Shown here: in pieces, positions 55,306-62,691 of the stretch
Position numbering within the stretch: the stretch's first letter is position 1
How the letters are laid out: each line of letters opens with the position of its first letter
Assembly: GCF_013409005.1 (NCBI RefSeq)
Contig: NZ_JACBZO010000001.1
Span: forward strand, 2,480,001-2,544,000
DNA length: 64,000 bases
Reading direction: 5' to 3'
From: Demequina lutea
GTDB taxonomy: Bacteria; Actinomycetota; Actinomycetes; Actinomycetales; Demequinaceae
Notes under the pieces: model-generated
The model's input: only the letters and a program-made list of their open reading frames with translations
What the model was told of the DNA's origin: nothing
The model's database searches: none
Position numbers and translations under genes: made by a program

Positions 55306-56339
55306 TGGTTGCCTGTGTTGACACTCCTCGCATGCGCGAGTGGATTTCAGAGCGCGGCATCGAGCCCATCATCGTGGACTTGGTGGAACGCATGGAGGCC
55401 GCGTTCACGCGCTGGCTCGACTTCGAACGCGCGCCTCGCATTCCATCGCATTCGCCGCTTGGCGTCATCGAATTGATGCCCACCTCCGACGGAAACCACT
55501 ACGCGTTCAAGTACGTCAACGGCCACCCCGCGAACCCCGCGAGCGGGCTACAGACCGTCACCGGGTTCGGCGTGCTGGCCGACGTCGGGACCGGATATCC
55601 CGTGCTCATCGCGGAAATGAACCTGCTGACGGCCCTGCGCACTTCCGCGACGTCGGCGATGGCGGCGAAGCGCCTTGCCCGCCGCGACGCGCGCGTCCTT
55701 GCGCTGATCGGCACCGGCAGCCAGTCGGAATTCCAGGCCCTGGCCATGCGGGCGGTTGTCGGAATCACCCACGTTCGCATCTGGGACATCGACCCCGCCG
55801 CGATGGACAAGTTCGAGCGGAACATGGCCGACTGGGGGCTCGACATCTATCGGGCCTCAAGCGCGGCCGATGCGTGCCGCGGGGCAGACATCGTCACCAC
55901 CTGCACCGCCGACAAGGTGAATGCCGTCGTCCTCACGGACGACATGGTGACGGCGGGAATGCACCTCAACGCGATAGGAGGGGACTCGCCAGGCAAGACC
56001 GAACTCGATTCCGCAATCACGTGCCGCGCCCGCATCTTTGTCGAGCACGAAGAGCAGACCCGTATTGAGGGCGAAATCCAATTGCTGCCCGCCGACCACC
56101 CCGTCGAGCCTCTCTGGCGGGTCATCGCGGGCCTCGCCCCCGGACGCCTCATGGACGGCGAGCTCACGCTCTTCGACTCCGTGGGCTTCGCGATCGAGGA
56201 CTTCGTTGCGCTCGAGTACCTCAACGAGCAGGTCCGAGGCACGCGTTTTGCGGGGGAGATCGACCTCATCACGTCGCCCGAGGACCCGAAGGACCTGTTC
56301 TCCCTCGTGGCCTCCCCTGCGCTGGCGGTTGCTCACTAG
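55305..56339 (+). CDS. Ornithine cyclodeaminase family protein
   Basis: Converts L-ornithine to L-proline and ammonia with bound NAD. The 344-residue protein shows KYVNGHPANPASGLQTVTGFGVL (split around residues 66-88), the Rossmann motif LALIGTGSQSEFQAL, and NAIGGDSPGKTELD with the conserved Asp. ATG 55305 overlaps the previous stop as TGATG, with AAAGGGAG upstream. The length and motifs fit the ornithine cyclodeaminase group better than the alanine dehydrogenase group. Confidence 0.92.
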   Translation: MVACVDTPRMREWISERGIEPIIVDLVERMEAAFTRWLDFERAPRIPSHSPLGVIELMPTSDGNHYAFKYVNGHPANPASGLQTVTGFGVLADVGTGYPVLIAEMNLLTALRTSATSAMAAKRLARRDARVLALIGTGSQSEFQALAMRAVVGITHVRIWDIDPAAMDKFERNMADWGLDIYRASSAADACRGADIVTTCTADKVNAVVLTDDMVTAGMHLNAIGGDSPGKTELDSAITCRARIFVEHEEQTRIEGEIQLLPADHPVEPLWRVIAGLAPGRLMDGELTLFDSVGFAIEDFVALEYLNEQVRGTRFAGEIDLITSPEDPKDLFSLVASPALAVAH

Positions 56340-56355
56340 GGCTCGAAGCGAGCGG

Positions 56356-57090
56356 CTATGAGGTCCGATTCACCACTTGAGCGGAGGACTGGTCCCGCGG
56401 CATCATCAGTACCTGGTCGATGTTCACGTGGGAAGGTCGCGAGGCGATCCACGTGACCGTTTCGGCGATGTCCTCCGCGGTGAGCGGCGTCATCCCCGCG
56501 TAGACCGAATCGGCACGTTCTTGATCGCCCCCAAAGCGCACGACGGAAAACTCGGTCGCGACCATACCGGGATCAATCTCGCTCACCCGCACAGGCAGGC
56601 CGAGCATCTCGATGCGCAACACTCGAGTGAGGGACGCAACGGCATGCTTGGCCGCGTTGTAACCACCCCCGCCGCGATACGACTCACGCGCCGCGATCGA
56701 GCCAATCGTGATGACCTGGCCATCACCGGAAGCGATGAGCTTGGGCAAGAGGCCGCGCGTCATGCGCAGCGTGCTCATCACGTTCATCTCGAACATGCGC
56801 AGCCACTCGGCGTCATCGGACTCCGCAATGGATGACACCCCGAGCGCCCCTCCCGCGTTGTTCACGAGCAGGTGGCACGTCTCCACTTGAGCGCAAAATT
56901 CTGCGGTCGACGCGGGATCGGTCACATCCAGATGATGCGCGGCGCCACCGATCTCCGCGGCGAGGGCCTCGAGCCGATCGACGCGACGCGCACCCAGGAC
57001 GACATTCCATCCTTGGGAGGCGAGGGCGCGCGCGCTGGCGGCGCCAATCCCGCTCGATGCTCCGGTGACGACGGCGGTGCGCTGGCTCAC
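56356..57090 (-). CDS. SDR-family oxidoreductase (YdfG-like)
   Basis: A 244-residue classical short-chain dehydrogenase. The cofactor motif TGASSGIG is at residues 9-16, NNAGG at about 83, and the catalytic Ser-Tyr-Lys appears as ITIGSIAARESYRGGGGYNAAKHA. Arg residues after the second strand (GARRVDRLE) suggest NADP preference. GTG 57090 has GAGAGGAAA upstream. It resembles serine/3-hydroxy acid dehydrogenases, but substrate is not determined. Confidence 0.9.
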   Translation of the reverse strand: MSQRTAVVTGASSGIGAASARALASQGWNVVLGARRVDRLEALAAEIGGAAHHLDVTDPASTAEFCAQVETCHLLVNNAGGALGVSSIAESDDAEWLRMFEMNVMSTLRMTRGLLPKLIASGDGQVITIGSIAARESYRGGGGYNAAKHAVASLTRVLRIEMLGLPVRVSEIDPGMVATEFSVVRFGGDQERADSVYAGMTPLTAEDIAETVTWIASRPSHVNIDQVLMMPRDQSSAQVVNRTS

Positions 57091-57220
57091 GGTGTTTCCT
57101 CTCTCGGACGGGCGTTGCGGCCACGTAACCATCGTGCCACCGACGCATCCCTCGCCGCGCCGCAGAACCATGCCACCGCGCGGTGCGCTGGCACCCGCAT
57201 CCGCATCGGCTTGGAGGGAC

Positions 57221-57580
57221 CTAGGGCATTGCCTTGAGACTGTCGCGAACGAGGGACGCCAGCGCGTCCGCCGTCATCCCGAGGGCGGCGGCCTTCGCAC
57301 CGAGCTCGCGGATGTCTTCCGTGAGTTCCGTCAGATCGCCAGCGGCCGATGTGACGACGGCCCCTCGCCCCCTTCTCATGTCGACGAGGCCCTCGTCGCG
57401 TAGCACCTGGTAGGCGCGTAGCACCGTGTGCAGGTTGATGCCCAGTGATGCGGCCACATCCCGGGCGGAGGGAAGTTTGTCGTCGGGGCGAACGCGGCCG
57501 GCCGCCATGTCGGTTCGAATGGCGGCGGCGACCTGCTCAAAGATCGAGATGTCGCTCGAGGAGTCGACTCGAATCAGCAT
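57221..57580 (-). CDS. GntR-family regulator, YtrA-like
   Basis: A 119-residue regulator with a winged HTH (ISIFEQVAAAIRTDMAAGRVRPDDKLPSARDVAASLGINLHTVLRAYQVL, spread over residues 10-59) and only a short C-terminal helix, as in the YtrA subfamily. AAGGAGAAG precedes ATG 57580. It lies 16 bases after the DUF1648 gene, forming an operon whose promoter region contains a perfect palindrome. Confidence 0.92.
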   Translation of the reverse strand: MLIRVDSSSDISIFEQVAAAIRTDMAAGRVRPDDKLPSARDVAASLGINLHTVLRAYQVLRDEGLVDMRRGRGAVVTSAAGDLTELTEDIRELGAKAAALGMTADALASLVRDSLKAMP

Positions 57581-57596
57581 GACTTCTCCTTGCCGC

Positions 57597-58613
57597 TCAC
57601 GGTGCGGCGGGTGGCATGGTGCTCGCCCTTTTGGCGAATGCCAGGAGGAGCGCGGCGGCGGTCTCCGCATCGTCGACCGTAATGACCAGGCGCCTGCCAT
57701 TGCGCCGGGTCACTTGCAGAGACTCCCCGTTGCGCAGGATGATCCCGAGCGCGCCTGGACGCTGCCGGATGCCCCATCCACCGAATTCGGCGAAGCCATT
57801 GACTCGTGCCACGCCTGCATCGGCCACGTCCGCGATGGCGACGCCGAACCTGGGTACACCCAGGGCGGAAACGGCGGTGACACCGGTTTCGTCGACCCGC
57901 ACGTGAAAGGTGGTTGCCGCCGCGAATGCAAGCGCCACGAGAGCCGTGGTGCCCAGGTAGATCCACGCGGCGGCGGTCTGCCCAGCGATCCACAGGCCCG
58001 CTGTTGCGAGGCCGAGTCCCGCCACGATCACAAACAACAGGATCCTGAACGGTCGCGCCATCGCCGCCGTGCGCATCCATACCGCCCGCTCTCCGGGCGC
58101 GAGACCCAAGGGGACCGCGTGCGTGAGTCCGGGCACCACTGCCTGCTGGCGGGGCTGAAACAGCCACCCTGTGACCCCGGCGACGGCGGCCGCCCCAAAG
58201 CCCGCTACGAGCGCGGGGAAGACGCTGGGGGCGTTGTGCGCGTCGGCCAGCCCCCGCTGCAGGTCCACCGTCCAGGTATTCAGCACCGCCGATAGCGCCG
58301 ACAGGCCGACCGCAAGCGCGGCCATGAACCGAAAGTTCGCCCCGCGGGCACCGCGCATCAGGAGCGGAAGCGTGGTCGCGGCGATGAGTGCGGGCAACCC
58401 GAGCCCAAGGACGGCGGCAACGATGAGAATCGTGGCGAGCCCGCCAAAACCGTCTGCCGCGCCCAATGGCCCCCAGTGCGTCGCGATGGGGTCAGGAAGA
58501 TCGTGGCGCCACGAGAGCTGAAGCGCAATGGCAACGATGGTCAAGAATGCCGGGGCGACGAGCGCCACGAGGATGAATCGACGGACCACCGGCGTCTGTG
58601 TCGCTTCGGACAT
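57597..58613 (-). CDS. DUF1648-domain membrane protein
   Basis: A 338-residue protein with about seven hydrophobic helices. The N-terminal DUF1648 signature is LPDPIATHWGPLGAADGFGG after the first helix; four helices and a cytosolic region rich in charged residues follow. The C-terminal part (GVARVNGFAEFGGWGIRQRPGALGIILRNGESLQV) is a soluble PH-like domain. Genes of this family commonly pair with YtrA-type GntR regulators. The function is unknown. Confidence 0.85.
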   Translation of the reverse strand: MSEATQTPVVRRFILVALVAPAFLTIVAIALQLSWRHDLPDPIATHWGPLGAADGFGGLATILIVAAVLGLGLPALIAATTLPLLMRGARGANFRFMAALAVGLSALSAVLNTWTVDLQRGLADAHNAPSVFPALVAGFGAAAVAGVTGWLFQPRQQAVVPGLTHAVPLGLAPGERAVWMRTAAMARPFRILLFVIVAGLGLATAGLWIAGQTAAAWIYLGTTALVALAFAAATTFHVRVDETGVTAVSALGVPRFGVAIADVADAGVARVNGFAEFGGWGIRQRPGALGIILRNGESLQVTRRNGRRLVITVDDAETAAALLLAFAKRASTMPPAAP

Positions 58614-58636
58614 GACACCTACCTCTCCAATAGCAC

Positions 58637-58657
58637 TGTTATAGAATCACTATAACA
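58637..58657. promoter_or_regulatory. GntR (YtrA-type) operator palindrome
   Basis: TGTTATAG (58637-58644) and CTATAACA (58650-58657) are perfect inverted repeats around AATCA, 24 bases upstream of the DUF1648 start. The AT-rich site probably overlaps the promoter and allows autoregulation. Confidence 0.75.
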
Positions 58658-58743
58658 CTATGGAGACTGGTCATACCGTTCGGATCTCTCTGCGGGGGGA
58701 GGACGACACTGTCACGCCGCCAAAGGCAAGGCGCGAAGTGCCT

Positions 58744-59694
58744 CTAGCCCATGAGGCACGTGCCGCCGACCGCGGCCTTTGCGATCGCCATGTCGTTGGC
58801 GTTGTACCCGTAGTTGGTTCCACCGCCTCCGAGAAGAATCGAGTATGCGTCCGTCACGTTCTCAAAACGCGAGCCGCCAATCCCGACGGTGCCACACGTC
58901 CGGAGAATGATCATGTGACTCGACTCATGGAGGACAACGTTGCGACCCCGACCCGACGCCGAGGACCACGTGCTGTAGGCGGCGTTGGAAACGTAGATGG
59001 TGGACCCGCCCTGGAAGCAGCCGCCGATCGAGCCGCCGGCAAACCGGCCGCATGGCGCATCTGACCACGAGATCGTTCCGCCGTAAGACCTGGCGATTGC
59101 CTCGAGATACTGCTTCGGCGTCTGACTAGACGCGGCAGCACCCGATGAAGACGAGGCACCCCCCGACGTCTTGTGCACGCTCGGGCGGCTCGCCGCGGCC
59201 CTGGCGGCTTCTGCGGCCTTGGCGGCTTCTGCGGCCTTGGCGGCTTCTGCAGCAACCCTCGCCGCCTCAGCCACTTCCCAAGCGGCGACTTCGCCCTTGA
59301 CGCTTTCGATATCCGCCCTGAGTTGAACTTGCTCGACAAGCGGGGCCTTCTCATCATCGGACAGGATCACGAGCGAGTAGGCGCGGTTGGTCTCCACCGC
59401 AAGCGCCCTGCGGCTCGCATCGGCTGCCTTGCCCTTCGATGACGTGAAGAGGTCTTCGGCCGTCCTGACATCCGCGGCGAGCGAGGTCTTCGCGTCGGCC
59501 AGTGCCACCACGTGGCGCGCTTCCACCACTTTTGCCAATTCGGGCAACTGGTTGATCGCGTGGGTCCACGAGGTTTCCTTGACGGACACGGACAAGCCCG
59601 CGGCGGCCGCAGTGTCGGCGGGCACGGGCGCAATGGCAACGCTGAGTGCGAGGCAAACAGCCCCGGCCACGTGCCTCAATTTCATCTGAACCAT
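58744..59694 (-). CDS. Secreted protein with coiled coil and HExxH metallopeptidase-like domain
   Basis: A 316-residue exported protein from ATG 59694 (ATG 59685 is an alternative). A signal peptide (VAGAVCLALSVAIAPVPADTAAAA, split near residues 9-32) is followed by a helical domain with an Ala/Lys/Glu coiled coil (AAEAAKAAEAAKAAEAAR), a Ser-rich linker, and a C-terminal domain with four Cys. There VVLHESSHMIIL carries HExxH (residues 256-260) and ENVTD supplies a Glu 18 residues later. This is the gluzincin zinc-peptidase pattern, but no family is recognised. Crp-like boxes lie upstream. Confidence 0.75.
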   Translation of the reverse strand: MVQMKLRHVAGAVCLALSVAIAPVPADTAAAAGLSVSVKETSWTHAINQLPELAKVVEARHVVALADAKTSLAADVRTAEDLFTSSKGKAADASRRALAVETNRAYSLVILSDDEKAPLVEQVQLRADIESVKGEVAAWEVAEAARVAAEAAKAAEAAKAAEAARAAASRPSVHKTSGGASSSSGAAASSQTPKQYLEAIARSYGGTISWSDAPCGRFAGGSIGGCFQGGSTIYVSNAAYSTWSSASGRGRNVVLHESSHMIILRTCGTVGIGGSRFENVTDAYSILLGGGGTNYGYNANDMAIAKAAVGGTCLMG

Positions 59695-59780
59695 GAATAA
59701 AGCATCGGTCAGATATGGTCCAAAGAACCGGGTCTGTGAGCAAGGCAACAATGCCCCTGAAACGGACGAATTGGCCACCC

Positions 59781-59796
59781 TGTGAGGTCGGTCACA
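59781..59796. promoter_or_regulatory. Crp/GlxR-type box 1
   Basis: TGTGAGGTCGGTCACA has perfect TGTGA-N6-TCACA half-sites, 87 bases upstream of the HExxH-protein start. Confidence 0.65.
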
Positions 59797-59798
59797 CT

Positions 59799-59814
59799 TT
59801 CACAGAAATGTGAA
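59799..59814. promoter_or_regulatory. Everted TTCACA-TGTGAA palindrome
   Basis: TTCACAGAAATGTGAA is a perfect inverted repeat with the half-sites in the opposite order to a Crp box, two bases after box 1. Confidence 0.5.
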
Positions 59815-59877
59815 TAGCCGATGCGCTAAACCCGTAGTTATTAGGTATTTTGTGTCCTCAGAGGGGCTATCGCTGCC

Positions 59878-59893
59878 GGTGACATTCATCACA
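59878..59893. promoter_or_regulatory. Crp/GlxR-type box 2
   Basis: GGTGACATTCATCACA differs from TGTGA-N6-TCACA at one half-site position. It is 97 bases from box 1. Confidence 0.55.
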
Positions 59894-59933
59894 CCTGCGA
59901 GTCTCCCTTTGCGAGCCGGTGCGTGTGGCGAAT

Positions 59934-59949
59934 TGTGACGTCTGTCACA
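59934..59949. promoter_or_regulatory. Crp/GlxR-type box 3
   Basis: TGTGACGTCTGTCACA has perfect TGTGA-N6-TCACA half-sites, 56 bases from box 2. The remaining 59695-60108 stretch has no convincing gene. Confidence 0.65.
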
Positions 59950-60108
59950 CCGGCGTTTTCATGCAAATAGGGGCCCCAATTTGGGTCCAGCGAGAGTGCA
60001 CAAAACGGGTTTCAAGGGACTTTTCACTCCATCGTGGACCCTCATGAGGCCCGCGTCGAGAGGCCCGGGGGCCCGTCTCGAGCCTGTCAAACGGGTGCCC
60101 GCGGCACG

Positions 60109-60137
60109 AAAAAGGGCCGCCCTCGCGGGCGGCCCTT
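60109..60137 (-). terminator. Intrinsic terminator after tRNA-Ala
   Basis: AAGGGCCGCCC (60112-60122) and GGGCGGCCCTT (60127-60137) form a perfect 11-bp stem; on the minus strand it ends in TTTTT. It lies 3 bases past the tRNA 3' end. Confidence 0.85.
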
Positions 60138-60139
60138 CC

Positions 60140-60215
60140 TGGTGGAGCTAAGGGGATTCGAACCCCTGACCTTCTCATTGCGAACGAGACGCGCTACCAA
60201 CTGCGCCATAGCCCC
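60140..60215 (-). tRNA. tRNA-Ala (CGC anticodon)
   Basis: A 76-nt class I tRNA with encoded CCA. The acceptor GGGGCTA/TAGCTCC contains the G3-U70 wobble that identifies alanine tRNAs. The anticodon loop TTCGCAA gives CGC, decoding GCG. The T arm is CAGGGG-TTCGAAT-CCCCT. It is followed by a T-run terminator. Confidence 0.96.
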
Positions 60216-60333
60216 ATCGCTTCTCGTGAAGCGACGAACAGAGTATCACTTGGGGCGCTTGGCCCCGAAATGCACGCTCACCGCAAGAGGCTTCGGCAGG
60301 GGCGGTAGGCCCCCGCCGAAGCGCCAGCGGAAC

Positions 60334-61311
60334 TTAGTTTGCCGCGAGGATGTCCACGACGAACACGAGAGTGGAATCACCAGGGATCGTGGTGCCCTGG
60401 CCTGCTGCTCCATATCCGAGCGCCGGCGGCACGACCAAGAGAACCTGGCTTCCGACGGTCTTGCCGACCATTCCCTTGACCCAACCATCAATCAGCGAAC
60501 CGGTCGCAATGGTGAAGGTGGCCGTTGAGCCCCTGTCCCAGGACGAATCGAACTGCTTTCCATCCCACAACCAACCGGTGTAGTTGACCGTCACGGATTG
60601 ACCCTCAGCGATCGCTGGGCCAGTACCGGTGATGAGGTCCTGAGATACCAGAGCGGTCGGCTTCGTCGCACCGGTGAAGGACACGGAAGGCTTACCGGTC
60701 CCGTCAAGCGTCACCGTCGGCAACCCCGCAACCGGCGCCACGGTCGCGCCGGTCGGCTTGGCGAGAACATCGGTCGCTCCCATCACGTCGAACGCGACGA
60801 CGACAGCACCCTGGCCCGCATCGGGAACCGCGAAGAGAACCTGCGCGCCGATGTGTGCCTTCGACAAGATGCCGTAGAGCACCGGGTCGAGAGACGATGA
60901 ACTGAGCGTGACGGGAATGGCCTTGCCGTCCTTGTACGTGGAATTCTGGACGGTTCCATCGTCGCCGGAGAACTGCACGACGTCGAGAGAAAGAATCTGG
61001 CCATCCTTGAGAGCGGCTCCGGTGCCGTCCTTGATGACCCTGCCACCACTCGCGGTGAAGTTGATGGGATAGGTGAACGTCAGGCCAGGCGCTGAGCCCG
61101 AGCCGTTGTCGACCCACTTCATGTCCGCGAGCGCCGCCGTGGGATCAACCCCCGGGAGCGCAACGTGCGCAGCGGCAGTGGGTGACGGGACTGATGTGGC
61201 TGGCGCCGCACTCGCTCCCGACGAAGGGCTGACCACAGAGGCTGGGGTGCAGGCGGCAAGGGAAAGTACGGCTACCGCGACGGCGGCAGGCAGGATGAAA
61301 CGATGCTTCAC
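60334..61311 (-). CDS. FKBP-type peptidyl-prolyl isomerase lipoprotein
   Basis: A 325-residue exported lipoprotein: signal FILPAAVAVAVLSLAAC, lipobox LAAC, Ser/Ala/Pro-rich linker, a divergent FKBP-like domain (about 80-190; FTASGGRVIKDGTGAALKDGQ) and a canonical C-terminal FKBP domain (about 220-325; VTVNYTGWLWDGKQFDSSWDRG, LVVPPALGYGAAGQG). The C-terminal domain should catalyse proline isomerisation in extracytoplasmic proteins. GTG 61311 has GGAG 7 bases upstream. It is followed by tRNA-Ala. Confidence 0.92.
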   Translation of the reverse strand: MKHRFILPAAVAVAVLSLAACTPASVVSPSSGASAAPATSVPSPTAAAHVALPGVDPTAALADMKWVDNGSGSAPGLTFTYPINFTASGGRVIKDGTGAALKDGQILSLDVVQFSGDDGTVQNSTYKDGKAIPVTLSSSSLDPVLYGILSKAHIGAQVLFAVPDAGQGAVVVAFDVMGATDVLAKPTGATVAPVAGLPTVTLDGTGKPSVSFTGATKPTALVSQDLITGTGPAIAEGQSVTVNYTGWLWDGKQFDSSWDRGSTATFTIATGSLIDGWVKGMVGKTVGSQVLLVVPPALGYGAAGQGTTIPGDSTLVFVVDILAAN

Positions 61312-61596
61312 GAGGGCAACTCCATTGGATCGGTGACGTCCAAGTCTCCCACGCCGCGAACCATGTACGACGACGTGAGCCAAGGTCCTTACATTCTTCA
61401 CACAACGACCGGCAGCGGTGAAGGTTCCCTTCAGCGCCCGCGTGCGGCTTGAGGCGCGCCGACGGGGAGGCCGTCGCGCCGCCGAGAACGACGCTACCGC
61501 GAATGACTCGCCATCCATACGATGTCTGCCGTCGTCACGGCCATGGTCCGAACCCGTGGCACCAACGTCCTGAGCCACAACACCTGGGCGCGACTG

Positions 61597-62475
61597 TTAG
61601 CCCATGTAGCGTCGGCCGCTTGTCATGGCCTCGAGGCGAGCGATCCGGTCCTCCATCGGAGGATGCGTCGAGAACATCCTGGCGAGGCCCACGCTGCTGA
61701 ACGGGTTGGCAATAAAGAGGTGGCTGACGTTCTCCAGTTGAGAGGTCTGCTGCAACGGGTGGGCGGCCGTGCCGGCCTCGAGCTTGCGCAGCGCCGACGC
61801 GAGGGAGGCCGGGTCGCCCGTGAGGGTCGAGCCGTCCTCGTCGGCGTCATACTCTCGCGTGCGCGAAATCGACATGCGGATCAGGGTGGCCGCGAGCGGC
61901 GCCAGGATCAGCATCGCGACGAAGCCCAGGATGCCGAACGGGTTGTCGCGGCTGTTGCGGCCGCCGCCGAACCACAAGGAAATGTGCGCCACCGCCGTCA
62001 CAATGCCCGCGAGCGCCGCCGCGACGGAGCCGATGAGGATGTCGCGGTTGTACACGTGCATGAGCTCGTGGCCGAGCACCCCGCGCAGTTCACGCTCATC
62101 GAGAAGAGCGAGGATGCCCTCCGTGCAACACACCGCGGCGTTGGCGGGATTGCGGCCGGTCGCGAAGGCATTGGGCGCCTGGGTGGGCGAGACGTAGAGC
62201 TGCGGCATCGGCTGATTTGCCTCACGGCTGAGCTCCCGCACGATGCGATACATCCCTGGCTGTTCGACCTCGGTCACGGGGAAGGCGTGCATCGCCCTGA
62301 TCGCGAGCGTCGCCGAGTTCCAGTACCCGATCGTCGTGCCGATCACCGAGAACGCCGCGAAGGCCCAAAAGAAGCGGCCGCCAGACACGACGCTGCCGAC
62401 GCCAAGCATGACTGCCCAGAGCAGCACGAATAGGCCAAGCGTCTTGGCTCCATTGAAATAGCGTCGGGATCCCAC
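61597..62475 (-). CDS. htpX: M48 zinc metalloprotease HtpX
   Basis: A membrane protease for quality control of damaged membrane proteins. The 292-residue protein has two N-terminal helices, the catalytic HELMH (about residues 135-139) in RGVLGHELMHVYNRD, two further helices, and the third ligand Glu in SRTREYDADEDG. GTG 62475 has AAGGAGGAA upstream. A 23-bp direct repeat lies 130-195 bases upstream. Confidence 0.95.
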   Translation of the reverse strand: MGSRRYFNGAKTLGLFVLLWAVMLGVGSVVSGGRFFWAFAAFSVIGTTIGYWNSATLAIRAMHAFPVTEVEQPGMYRIVRELSREANQPMPQLYVSPTQAPNAFATGRNPANAAVCCTEGILALLDERELRGVLGHELMHVYNRDILIGSVAAALAGIVTAVAHISLWFGGGRNSRDNPFGILGFVAMLILAPLAATLIRMSISRTREYDADEDGSTLTGDPASLASALRKLEAGTAAHPLQQTSQLENVSHLFIANPFSSVGLARMFSTHPPMEDRIARLEAMTSGRRYMG

Positions 62476-62605
62476 GGTGTTCCTCCTTGTGCCCTAAAAA
62501 CGGGCAGGCGGCCGTCCGCGTTCCAGGATGCCAGGAGGTTCGACATGAGCGTGGGAACGCACCGCCGGGCCGATCCAGTGATCACGCCGCCAACTACCAA
62601 GGAGA

Positions 62606-62670
62606 GCGGTACAAATCAAGCCATTTGCGGACGATGGGGTGCCCAAGGCGGTACAAATCAAGCCATTTGC
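62606..62670. repeat. Two 23-bp direct repeats upstream of htpX
   Basis: Identical 23-mers at 62606-62628 and 62648-62670 (period 42) begin GCGGTACAAATC and end AGCCATTTGC. Each holds the inverted repeat CAAAT-CAAGCC-ATTTG. They lie between the reductase stop and htpX and are followed by a G-rich run at 62672-62688. Confidence 0.9.
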
Positions 62671-62691
62671 TGGGGGGTGGGGTGGGGGTCG

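Noticed and set aside
62606..62670. Direct repeats as a CRISPR array
   Set aside because: Only two copies with a 19-base spacer, no cas genes nearby, and an internal palindrome more like an operator.
62672..62688. G-quadruplex
   Set aside because: The G-rich run has only three tracts separated by single T bases, so a stable three-tier quadruplex is not clearly possible.
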